Assembly (NCBI GenBank): GCA_016839995.1
Contig: JAEOTD010000050.1
Span: 1-12,737 of the forward strand
Direction: 5' to 3'
From: Candidatus Hermodarchaeota archaeon
GTDB lineage: Archaea > Asgardarchaeota > Hermodarchaeia > Hermodarchaeales > Hermodarchaeaceae
DNA length: 12,737 bases
Made by a program: the position numbers and the translations under genes. Under the pieces are notes generated by a model that was given only the letters and a program-made list of their open reading frames with translations, did no database searches and was not told the DNA's origin. Position 1 is the stretch's first letter, and each line of letters starts with the position of its first letter. Shown here in pieces: positions 6,678 to 12,737 of the stretch.

Positions 6678-6694
6678 ATACATGGTGAATGTCT

Positions 6695-7318
6695 ATGAGT
6701 GACGAAAAAGTCGCGAATCCCGCGGCATTTGGTGCCATTGGCTTTGGCATAGCCTTCATTCTTTTATCGCTTTACTTTGCTGAAATTCTTTCAGCAGATG
6801 GGTTGGGGGTCATTTACGCAACCGCGTTATTTGCCGGTGGTTTTGCACCCCTGTTTGCAGGCATTTGGTCGTTGAAAAATGGAAACACCTTTGGGGCAAC
6901 CACCTTCATTCTAGGATCAACTTTCTGGTTTTCGTTCGTTTTCATTTACTTCCTACCCATATTGGGTCTAGCGCCAGTGATTGCTGAACCTGCCATTGCC
7001 ATGCTGGTTCAGGTTCCCTACTTCTTCCTTTGGGGATTCTTCAGCTTCTGGCTGTTCTTAAGCTCAATGAAAACAAATCGAGTCATGCAAATTTTCTTCT
7101 TCCTATTGGCAATTTTCTTCTGGTTGATTGCTTTCGGACATTGGCATGCCTGGTCAACCTGGAATGATCTCGGAACAGCCGACACTCTTCTCAATGTGAT
7201 AGCCGGCTTGGAAGGCGTAGCCTGCGGATTTATCGGTCTATACTATGGATGTGCTCTCGTAATCAACGACGCCTTCAAACGTGAACTGATGCCTCTCGGA
7301 GTCATACCCAAAACATAG
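6695..7318 (+). CDS. GPR1/FUN34/YaaH (SatP) family transporter, acetate/succinate type
   Basis: This integral membrane protein has 207 residues from the ATG at 6695. An in-frame ATG at 6689 would add two, but GGTGA (6684-6688) abuts it and is six bases from 6695, so the second is preferred. Six hydrophobic segments are visible, the count expected for this family. The N-terminal signature NPAAFG corresponds to the family's NPAPLG, with Ala in place of the second Pro. FAGGFAPLFAGIWSLKNGNTFGATTF matches the conserved second-helix region, and the C-terminus ends YYGCALVIND...ELMPLG as in family members. Characterised relatives (E. coli SatP, yeast Ady2) move acetate or succinate with protons, and some homologues are ammonium- or acid-related. 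The substrate here is inferred only from family. It has its own strong TATA box, and the NTPase gene follows after 48 bases. Confidence 0.82.
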   Translation: MSDEKVANPAAFGAIGFGIAFILLSLYFAEILSADGLGVIYATALFAGGFAPLFAGIWSLKNGNTFGATTFILGSTFWFSFVFIYFLPILGLAPVIAEPAIAMLVQVPYFFLWGFFSFWLFLSSMKTNRVMQIFFFLLAIFFWLIAFGHWHAWSTWNDLGTADTLLNVIAGLEGVACGFIGLYYGCALVINDAFKRELMPLGVIPKT

Positions 7319-7336
7319 GGTTCTTCACCCTCATGC

Positions 7337-7344
7337 TTTATAGG
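7337..7344 (+). promoter_or_regulatory. TATA-like box implying a leaderless NTPase transcript
   Basis: TTTATAGG is centred about 26 bases upstream of the ATG at 7367, so the start site would fall at or next to the start codon. No SD is present in the intervening bases, which agrees with leaderless translation. Confidence 0.45.
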
Positions 7345-7366
7345 CTACAAAGAACACGAACCAAAT

Positions 7367-7900
7367 ATGCGCATCGTTGTCGGATCTCAAAACCCAGTCA
7401 AACGTGATGCTGTCTTTCAAGCTTTCAGTCAGTATTTCCAACAAGTCGAGGTAATAACTGCACCCGTATCATCAGGTGTGAAACCTTTTCCAATGTCTCA
7501 ATCCGAAACCCTCCAAGGAGCAATCAACCGCGCTCAAAACGCACAGAAAATGGAACCCTCTGCTGATTTCAGTGTAGGAATTGAAGGTGGTCTTTTCAAA
7601 CTTAATGACACTACATACATCCAAGCAATTGCAGCTGTAATGAAAGGTTCAAAACTCAGTGTAGCGCGCTCAGCTGGCCTGGAAGTTTCCCAGGGGCTTG
7701 TCGATAAACTAGACCCTACGAGCGATGCAAGTAAAGACACGGTTGACAAATTGATGGGGCGAACCAACGTATTTCAAAATGAAGGTGTAATGGGGGTCCT
7801 TACACAAAATCGGTTGACCCGAACCCAAATCCTCCGTGATGCCGTCATATGTGCCTTACCCCGTTTTCTTTTACCCGAATTCTATCCAGAGTCGAAGTGA
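7367..7900 (+). CDS. Inosine/xanthosine triphosphatase (DUF84, YjjX-like)
   Basis: This 177-residue cytoplasmic enzyme is of the DUF84/YjjX family, which hydrolyses ITP and XTP so that deaminated purines are not built into nucleic acids. Family hallmarks are visible in order: VVGSQNPVKRDAV near the N-terminus (residues 4-16, phosphate-binding region), SSGVKPFP (35-42), ET..GAINRAQNA (47-59), DFSVGIEGG (67-75, acidic metal and base region), EGVMGVLTQNRLTRTQ (140-155) and a C-terminal AVICALPRF. The length is normal. No SD is seen. A TATA-like element 26 bases upstream of the ATG points to a leaderless message. The stop codon lies one base from the stop of the convergent Mut7-C gene. The relation to the upstream transporter appears to be one of position only. 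Confidence 0.88.
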   Translation: MRIVVGSQNPVKRDAVFQAFSQYFQQVEVITAPVSSGVKPFPMSQSETLQGAINRAQNAQKMEPSADFSVGIEGGLFKLNDTTYIQAIAAVMKGSKLSVARSAGLEVSQGLVDKLDPTSDASKDTVDKLMGRTNVFQNEGVMGVLTQNRLTRTQILRDAVICALPRFLLPEFYPESK

Positions 7901-7901
7901 A

Positions 7902-8390
7902 TCATTCCTGGGCAGATTGTCTTCTGAGCTGACGAAGCGTGTTTTGAATTCGGGTCCAATGCCGACCTTGCCAATAGACTTGGAGACAATCAGAATTATC
8001 ACATTGCCAAAACGTCTCATGATTTCGAAGTGATCCGAGGGGAACTTGGTCTAGCACTTGGTTTCGGCTTTTTCTCTGTAGTCCTGAGTTACACTGTGGA
8101 CAGCGACTTCTATCAGGGTTAGCAACAAACTGGATATCCAGCTCTTGCTCAAGTTTTTCTAGCATTGCCTTTTTTGAACCACTCCCGGGATTTAACACGT
8201 GAAATCCACGGTTCTTAGCTCGTAAAATTAGTTCCTTATCCCGTGTCAAGAGAATCAGGTCACCGACTCTTTCGAGGATTTCATTATCTGATTGTGTTTC
8301 ACAATACAACGTGTCATACCCTAAGAATCGGAGCCAACGGGCTAACGAACTCAACATGGCATCAACAATGAACCTTGGTTTCATTACCAC
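7902..8390 (-). CDS. Mut7-C RNase domain protein with zinc ribbon
   Basis: From the GTG at 8390 the protein has 162 residues: a PIN-like nuclease domain fused to a zinc ribbon, as in the Mut7-C family (archaeal and bacterial relatives of the C-terminus of nematode Mut-7). Visible are FIVDAMLSSLARWLRFLGYDT with the first catalytic-type Asp, then Asp in SDNE, LLTRD with a further Asp, and SRCPQCN...C-x4-C..VYWQGRHW. The second half-knuckle has four residues between its cysteines rather than the usual two. The start is chosen because GAGG (8399-8402, minus strand) lies eight bases before the GTG. An in-frame TTG at 8438 would overlap the TATA-like box, and the ATG at 8384 is the alternative start. 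RNA cleavage is expected from family. The target is unknown. Confidence 0.87.
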   Translation of the reverse strand: MVMKPRFIVDAMLSSLARWLRFLGYDTLYCETQSDNEILERVGDLILLTRDKELILRAKNRGFHVLNPGSGSKKAMLEKLEQELDIQFVANPDRSRCPQCNSGLQRKSRNQVLDQVPLGSLRNHETFWQCDNSDCLQVYWQGRHWTRIQNTLRQLRRQSAQE

Positions 8391-8426
8391 AGAGTGTTCC
8401 TCAAGTGAATTGTTCAATCCAATTAT

Positions 8427-8434
8427 CTTATAAG
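8427..8434 (-). promoter_or_regulatory. TATA-like box for the Mut7-C gene
   Basis: CTTATAAG, palindromic and read here on the minus strand, predicts a start near 8404. This lies just ahead of GAGG at 8399-8402 and supports a start codon at 8390 or 8384 over the longer frame. Confidence 0.4.
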
Positions 8435-8466
8435 TCAATTTGTATCCTTTTCGCCTCTATTATTCC

Positions 8467-8474
8467 CTTTATTG
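8467..8474 (+). promoter_or_regulatory. Possible TATA-like box for tldD
   Basis: CTTTATTG (8467-8474) and, slightly upstream, CTATTATT (8457-8464) are candidate TATA elements between the divergent Mut7-C and tldD genes. They predict starts near 8496 and 8486. Either would give little or no leader, depending on whether translation begins at GTG 8488 or TTG 8497. Confidence 0.3.
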
Positions 8475-8487
8475 TAACATTCTTGAA

Positions 8488-9894
8488 GTGATTCATTTGA
8501 TTGAAAAACTCCAAAAAGCTGCTGATTACGGAGAGAAACTCGGGGCAACTTATGTTGAATTACGAGCTGAATCTGTGAACCGCAGCAACACACAATATGA
8601 TGATGGGCGTGTTCGCAGTATCAGCCAGCGAATCGAGGAAGGCGTCGCTATTCGGATTCTAGCTGAAGGAACATGGGGGTTTGTGACTTCCAACGACCTC
8701 TCATCCGGAGGTCTGCAATCCTCAGTCAAGGATGCTTATTCCCTAGCAAGTCGTGCAGGGAAAGCTAGGAAAGAACCAATAAAATTGGCTGAGATTAAAC
8801 CAGTCCAAGACGTTATCACCTTAAAGGTAAAACGAAATCCAGCTGAAGTCGATCCTCAAGAAAAAATCGCCTATGCTGCGAAACTCTGGGAGGAAACACA
8901 ACGACTTGATCCCCGAATCAAAGCCATCACCATTCAAATGCGCGATGGCATGGGCACTAAGTATCTTGTTACCAATGAAGGCACTCAAATCAAAACTGAT
9001 GCGGGTCATGTTTACATGGTAACTACATTGACTGGTAAGGAAAATGGGAACATCACAAGTGCTCGAGCTAATTCGGGTAGTATTTCCCAGGGTTGGGAAT
9101 TCTATGAAACTACAAAGACTCCTGAAATTGTAGCTGAACAACTAGTTCGGCGAGTAAAGATGCAGTTAGAGGGGAACACACCAAAACCTGGAACCTTTCC
9201 ATGTGTGTTAGGTTCTACCGTAGTTGGGACACTTGCCCATGAGGCCCTTGGACATCTTGCTGAAGCAGATCTTACTTTGCAATCTGCTTTTGCTGGAAAA
9301 TTGAACCAAGATGTTGCACCGAAAGGAGTAACGATGGTCGACGATGGAACAATGAAAGGCGGTTTTGGTTCTGCGAAGTACGATGACGAAGGAGTTCCTA
9401 CACAACGAGTTGAACTCATCAAAGATGGTGTGTTTAATGCATTGCTGACAGATAGAGAGTATGCTGGAAAAACTGGATTACCTCTCTCGGGGAGTTCAAG
9501 AGCCGAAGACTTTCGTGTCTACCCCCTGATGCGAATGCGTAACACCATTTTCGAACGAGGTGACTTATCAGATGAAGAAATCTTTGAAGGGATTGACTTT
9601 GGTTATTACTGCGTTGCGTATATGGGCGGATCAGCAGATCTGAATGCAAGCTTCCAAGTTGGTGTTCAAGAAGCTTATGAAATCACCAATGGAGAATTGG
9701 GAGACTCGGTTACAAACCTGTCACTTTCGGGAATCGCCACCGAAGCACTCCTACAGATTGACGGTGTGGGTAAAGACACCTTTGAATTAGGCGTAGGTCG
9801 GTGTGGAAAAGGAGGACAAGAAGCACTTGTCAGTGATGGGGGACCATTAATCCGGTTCGGAAGTGGACCCCTAACCTTCGGAGGAAAAGCTTGA
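8488..9894 (+). CDS. tldD: TldD metalloprotease subunit
   Basis: TldD is the catalytic subunit of the TldD/TldE heterodimeric zinc protease, which trims unfolded or modified peptides in the cytosol. The HExxxH zinc site is present as HEALGH (9232-9249), in the context VVGTLAHEALGHLAEAD. The downstream conserved Cys appears in VGRCGKGGQ near the C-terminus and is the expected third ligand. Other family segments are YVELRAE near the start, DDGTMKGGFGSAKYDDEG, TDREYAG and SGSSRAEDF. The frame is open from a TTG at 8440, but its first 16 codons resemble no TldD. The family N-terminus (IEKLQKAADYGEKLGATYVE) begins just after GTG 8488 or TTG 8497, so 8488 is used with about 468 residues. tldE follows after 18 bases, so the pair forms an operon. 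No substrate peptide gene is visible nearby. Confidence 0.92.
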   Translation: MIHLIEKLQKAADYGEKLGATYVELRAESVNRSNTQYDDGRVRSISQRIEEGVAIRILAEGTWGFVTSNDLSSGGLQSSVKDAYSLASRAGKARKEPIKLAEIKPVQDVITLKVKRNPAEVDPQEKIAYAAKLWEETQRLDPRIKAITIQMRDGMGTKYLVTNEGTQIKTDAGHVYMVTTLTGKENGNITSARANSGSISQGWEFYETTKTPEIVAEQLVRRVKMQLEGNTPKPGTFPCVLGSTVVGTLAHEALGHLAEADLTLQSAFAGKLNQDVAPKGVTMVDDGTMKGGFGSAKYDDEGVPTQRVELIKDGVFNALLTDREYAGKTGLPLSGSSRAEDFRVYPLMRMRNTIFERGDLSDEEIFEGIDFGYYCVAYMGGSADLNASFQVGVQEAYEITNGELGDSVTNLSLSGIATEALLQIDGVGKDTFELGVGRCGKGGQEALVSDGGPLIRFGSGPLTFGGKA

Positions 9895-9912
9895 AGGGAG
9901 GTCAAACGAAAA

Positions 9913-11289
9913 ATGAAAGATCAAGAACAAACTCTAGCTACACTTGCAGAACACACAATTGCCTTTGGTTCTAAAAAAGTTGATCAAATCGAGATTCTGC
10001 TTCGAGACAACTATGAGATAAGTTGTGAAGTTTCATTAGGTGAGGTTAACAAAGCGGCGAAATCTCAGGATGTTGGTGCTTCGATTCGGGTTGTATTGAA
10101 GAATCAATTGGGTTCTGCTTACACAAATCGGTTAGACAAAGCCACTATTGAGCAATCAGTTAAACGGGCAATTTCTGCAGCAAAGGCAAGCACCCCTGAT
10201 GCGACATGGAAGGATTTCCCTGCCAAGGCAAAATACACCAAGTTAACGGGTCTCTGGGATGAATCAATTCCTGAAAAGGATCCGGGTGTTTTTGTTGACT
10301 TTTCAACTCAAATCAGTGATGCCATTAAGGAGAAGGATTCGTCAATAATCATTGGTGAAACGGGTGCAGGTGGCTTTTACGGTTGGACTGCTTATGCCAA
10401 TTCCAATGGTGTGCTGACCTCTGATCGAGGGACTGGCGTGTACGCTTACTCGTACATAATGGCTCCAACTGAATCTGGAATGACTCCTCCAGCATTTGCC
10501 GTTGATGTGAATCGCCACTTCCATCTCGACCTAGATTATATTATCAACCAAGCAGTGAAAGATATCCTTCTTGCGAAAAAAGATGCAAAGGGTGAAACTG
10601 GCTCAGGTATTATCGTTCTTACACCAGATGCCCTTGGGAGCCTTCTCGCCTATACCCTTAACCAAGCCGTCAAAGGTGAAAACGTTGTTCGAGGAAAATC
10701 TAGGTTAGCAGATATGGAGGGTGAACTCATCGCATCAAAGACTCTAACATTCACCGACGATGGTCTCTACGCTGGTGGATATGGCACAGCTCTCTTTGAC
10801 GGTGAAGGAGTTCCACAACAAAGTACCGTAATCGTTGATAAGGGTAAGCTTCGATCCTTTCTATGGAATCACTACTGGGCAACACAACATGGAAAAACCA
10901 GTACAGGAAATGCGAGTAGGAACCTTCGAACCGGTGTCGTTGATACTTCTCCCACTAACTTCGTGATTTCCGGTGGGAAAACCTCTCAGGAAGATATGCT
11001 GAGCGAAATCAAATCGGGGTATCTTGTTAAAGGATTACAAGGTGTTCATTCATCTAACCAAGAAACTGGTGATTACAGTGTTGTCGCAAATCCGGCCTTC
11101 CGCATCATCGATGGTGAACTAGTTGGGGCTGTGCACGGATTGATGCTGGCAGGTAATGCCTTTGATCTCATCAAGAAAGTGGAAGTTATTGGAAGTGATG
11201 TACGTCGATATCTGGTTGGTCCCGGAGGCTCAGTCATAGGACCTTCTATTCAGTTCGGAGACATTCAAGTTGTAGCAAAAGCCGACTGA
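9913..11289 (+). CDS. tldE: TldE/PmbA non-catalytic partner of TldD
   Basis: This 458-residue protein of the TldD/PmbA family lacks the HExxxH motif. The equivalent position reads TPDALGSLLAYTL, as expected for TldE, the structural partner that completes the protease chamber. Family features include the N-terminal alpha/beta region, GETGAGGF.GWTAYANSNG mid-protein, DDGLYAGGYGTALFDGEGVPQQ (matching the TldD DDEGVP segment) and a C-terminal GLMLAGN.F.LI...EVIGSDVR. The ATG is preceded by GGGAGGT (9896-9902) at ten bases, in the 18-base gap after tldD, so translation is likely coupled in one operon. Its stop lies four bases from that of the convergent dnaJ. Confidence 0.92.
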   Translation: MKDQEQTLATLAEHTIAFGSKKVDQIEILLRDNYEISCEVSLGEVNKAAKSQDVGASIRVVLKNQLGSAYTNRLDKATIEQSVKRAISAAKASTPDATWKDFPAKAKYTKLTGLWDESIPEKDPGVFVDFSTQISDAIKEKDSSIIIGETGAGGFYGWTAYANSNGVLTSDRGTGVYAYSYIMAPTESGMTPPAFAVDVNRHFHLDLDYIINQAVKDILLAKKDAKGETGSGIIVLTPDALGSLLAYTLNQAVKGENVVRGKSRLADMEGELIASKTLTFTDDGLYAGGYGTALFDGEGVPQQSTVIVDKGKLRSFLWNHYWATQHGKTSTGNASRNLRTGVVDTSPTNFVISGGKTSQEDMLSEIKSGYLVKGLQGVHSSNQETGDYSVVANPAFRIIDGELVGAVHGLMLAGNAFDLIKKVEVIGSDVRRYLVGPGGSVIGPSIQFGDIQVVAKAD

Positions 11290-11293
11290 GAGA

Positions 11294-12406
11294 TCAATTC
11301 GCATCAAACTCGCCCGCAAGTTCTTCTAAAAGCTCTCGCTGGCGTCGGCTTAGTTTCTTAGGGACTTTCACTCTAATCCGAACGAGTTGATCGCCATTTC
11401 CTTTCCATCGCGTTCGGGGCATTCCTTGACCCTTCAAGCGAAGAACTGTATCAGGTTGCGTCCCAGCAGGTATCTTTAATTTTGCTTTTGAAAGTAGCGT
11501 GGGAACTTCGATTTCAGCTCCCAAGGCAGCTTGTGTTATTGAAATTCGCAATTCGAGCAGGATATCATCTCCAACTCGTTCGAAGGTTTTATCCTGCTTA
11601 ACATGCACAACGACGTACAAGTCTCCAGGTTTACCTCCTTGATGTGAAGCTCCTTGATCCTTGAGTCTGAGCATAGAACCAGATTCGACTCCCGGGGGGA
11701 TTTGAACTCGGAGACTTCGCTTTTCGCGAACCGTGCGTTTGCCTCTGCATTCAGAGCAGGGTGTTTCAATAGTCTGTCCTTGTCCGTTACAATGAGGACA
11801 TGTGCCGACGCGGATCACTTGCCCGAACATCGTCTGCTGGACCTGTCGTAGCTGACCACGTCCACCACAATTGGGGCATGTATTCAGGGGCGTTCCCGGT
11901 TCTCCTCCGGTTCCTCCACATTTTGGACACTGTTCATCCCGCTTCAAATCGATTTCTCTCTCAACACCCGTAGCCGCTTCTTTCAAGGAAATTTTCATAT
12001 CGTATCGCAAGTCAATAGCCTGATCTTGTCGAGAAGCGCGTCGCCCACCGCGTCCCATGAAGAAATCGAAGACGCTTCCAAAACCGCCCATACCCCCACC
12101 AAGCCCGAAGCCACGGAGTATGTCTTCAAAGTTAATACCTCCGAAAATGTCTTCGGCACTATATCGACCACTGATTCCTGCGTGACCAAACTGGTCATAT
12201 TGGCGGCGTTTATTATCATCAGAAAGGATAGCATATGCCTCTGATATTTCCTTGAATTTCTCAGCAGCGTCGGGTTCTTTGTTGCGGTCAGGATGGAATT
12301 TGAGTGCGAGTTTACGATACGCCCGTCGAATTTCCTCTTTTGTAGATTTCTTATCTACACCGAGAACTTCGTAGTAGTCCCGCTTTTGGTTGTTACCATA
12401 ACTCAC
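11294..12406 (-). CDS. dnaJ: DnaJ (Hsp40) type I co-chaperone
   Basis: DnaJ stimulates DnaK ATPase and delivers unfolded clients in the cytoplasm. At 370 residues it has full type I architecture: a J-domain (about residues 9-75) with HPD at 38-40, a Gly/Phe-rich linker (about 78-120), a zinc-binding domain with four Cys pairs (C160/163, C177/180, C203/206, C217/220), and two C-terminal beta domains (QIPPGV..GSMLRL; KIPAGTQPDTVLRLKGQG). The first three repeats fit CxxCxGxG exactly. The fourth is CSECRGKR, with the last Gly lost but all cysteines kept. The start is a GTG with GGTGG (12413-12417, minus strand) six bases upstream. It follows dnaK after a 95-base gap that holds its own TATA-like element. 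Confidence 0.97.
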   Translation of the reverse strand: MSYGNNQKRDYYEVLGVDKKSTKEEIRRAYRKLALKFHPDRNKEPDAAEKFKEISEAYAILSDDNKRRQYDQFGHAGISGRYSAEDIFGGINFEDILRGFGLGGGMGGFGSVFDFFMGRGGRRASRQDQAIDLRYDMKISLKEAATGVEREIDLKRDEQCPKCGGTGGEPGTPLNTCPNCGGRGQLRQVQQTMFGQVIRVGTCPHCNGQGQTIETPCSECRGKRTVREKRSLRVQIPPGVESGSMLRLKDQGASHQGGKPGDLYVVVHVKQDKTFERVGDDILLELRISITQAALGAEIEVPTLLSKAKLKIPAGTQPDTVLRLKGQGMPRTRWKGNGDQLVRIRVKVPKKLSRRQRELLEELAGEFDAN

Positions 12407-12443
12407 ACTAAACCACCGTATTGCGTATCGACACTAAGCAGGG

Positions 12444-12452
12444 CTTTTATTT
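12444..12452 (-). promoter_or_regulatory. TATA-like box for dnaJ
   Basis: AAATAAAAG on the minus strand predicts a start near 12423, leaving a leader of about 17 bases with SD GGTGG. Just upstream lies an imperfect inverted repeat (GCCT...AGGC, 12458-12474) that might be an operator or the end of the dnaK message. dnaJ may therefore be expressed both with and apart from dnaK. Confidence 0.4.
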
Positions 12453-12501
12453 GTATTGCCTCAACTGAGAAGGCAGTGTGACGATTTTTCCCAACACTCG
12501 G

Positions 12502-12737
12502 TTATTTCTTATCTTCGTCGTCGACCACTTCATAATCGGCGTCCACGACTTTTTCTTTGCGTTTCTTCTTTTTCTTTTCGGGCTCTGCTGTGGATTCGTC
12601 AGCGACACCTTCTTGGGCTTGAGCACGAGCCTGTTCCTCAGCAACCTGCTGATATACAGCGGTTCCCACGCCTTGCAGGATGTCCGTTAGAGATTCCATC
12701 TCTTCTTTAGCTGTTGCCAAATCCTTCTCCTGCACTG
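12502..12737 (-). CDS. dnaK: DnaK (Hsp70) C-terminal tail, partial
   Basis: This is an open frame from the right edge to a TAA at 12502. It encodes the last 77-78 residues of DnaK, entering in the helical lid (QEKDLATAKEEMESLTDILQGVGTAVYQQVAEEQARAQ). It ends with the conserved acidic tail DADYEVVDDEDKK. The ATPase and substrate-binding domains are outside the window. Between lid and tail is a lysine-rich stretch (EPEKKKKKRKEK) that is more basic than usual for this linker. The GTG near the edge is internal, not a start. DnaK lies upstream of dnaJ on the same strand, the standard chaperone order. grpE might lie further upstream, but this cannot be seen. Confidence 0.92.
   Translation of the reverse strand, partial: VQEKDLATAKEEMESLTDILQGVGTAVYQQVAEEQARAQAQEGVADESTAEPEKKKKKRKEKVVDADYEVVDDEDKK

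Noticed and set aside
8391..8438. N-terminal extension of the Mut7-C protein from a TTG at 8438
   Set aside because: The TTG overlaps a TATA-like box, the 16 extra residues match nothing in the family, and GAGG at 8399-8402 fits GTG 8390.
8440..8487. N-terminal extension of TldD from a TTG at 8440
   Set aside because: The residues (YPFRLYYSLYCN) are unlike TldD, and the stretch holds the likely promoter elements.
12458..12474. Imperfect inverted repeat (GCCT...AGGC) as a heat-shock operator
   Set aside because: The stem is only four pairs plus a bulged inner part, with no known operator match. It is mentioned only alongside the dnaJ promoter.
8488..12737. A dedicated protein quality-control island combining TldD/E and DnaK/J as one new system
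   Set aside because: The two pairs are convergent, not co-transcribed, and both are widespread housekeeping genes. Position alone does not support a joint system.

Overview
This looks like archaeal chromosomal DNA of moderate GC. TATA-like boxes sit about 25 bases upstream of several predicted transcript starts, many genes have strong Shine-Dalgarno (SD) sites, and GTG or TTG starts are frequent. The gene set (DnaK/DnaJ, TldD/TldE, Mut7-C RNase, DUF84 NTPase, C11 protease, archaeal-type flavoredoxin, B12-like radical SAM protein, many zinc ribbons) would suit an Asgard archaeon such as a Thorarchaeota member. That lineage is an inference from gene content; no rRNA or other marker is present. 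I see no tRNA, rRNA, CRISPR array, insertion sequence or prophage gene.

Layout, left to right. Bases 1-343 (-) hold the N-terminus of a secreted clostripain-like (C11) protease that runs off the left edge. It diverges from a plus-strand run: a glutamine synthetase family enzyme (493-1821), an SRPBCC protein (1868-2320) and a radical SAM protein with a cobalamin-binding-like N-terminus (2443-4023). Converging on these is a minus-strand run: flavin reductase (6302-5751), a membrane zinc-ribbon protein (5618-4647) and a soluble zinc-ribbon protein (4634-4110). The last two share a Cys/His module that I do not recognise. A 386-base intergenic region (6303-6688) separates this run from a plus-strand acetate-transporter-family (SatP/YaaH) gene and an inosine/xanthosine triphosphatase. 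The latter is one base from the convergent Mut7-C RNase gene. The tldD-tldE pair (8488-11289, +) then converges, four bases apart, on a minus-strand dnaK-dnaJ chaperone pair. DnaK is only its C-terminal tail and runs off the right edge.

How the genes relate. The clear functional groups are TldD with TldE (a two-subunit metalloprotease), DnaK with DnaJ (chaperone and co-chaperone), and the paralogous zinc-ribbon pair. The other genes are housekeeping or metabolic singletons (nitrogen assimilation or glutamyl ligation, acetate-type transport, nucleotide sanitation, flavin reduction), and I see no single pathway joining them. No complete novel system is evident. The best candidates for undescribed biology are the Cys/His module shared by the tandem zinc-ribbon genes, the orphan radical SAM protein, and the glutamine synthetase homologue that lacks one conserved active-site arginine.
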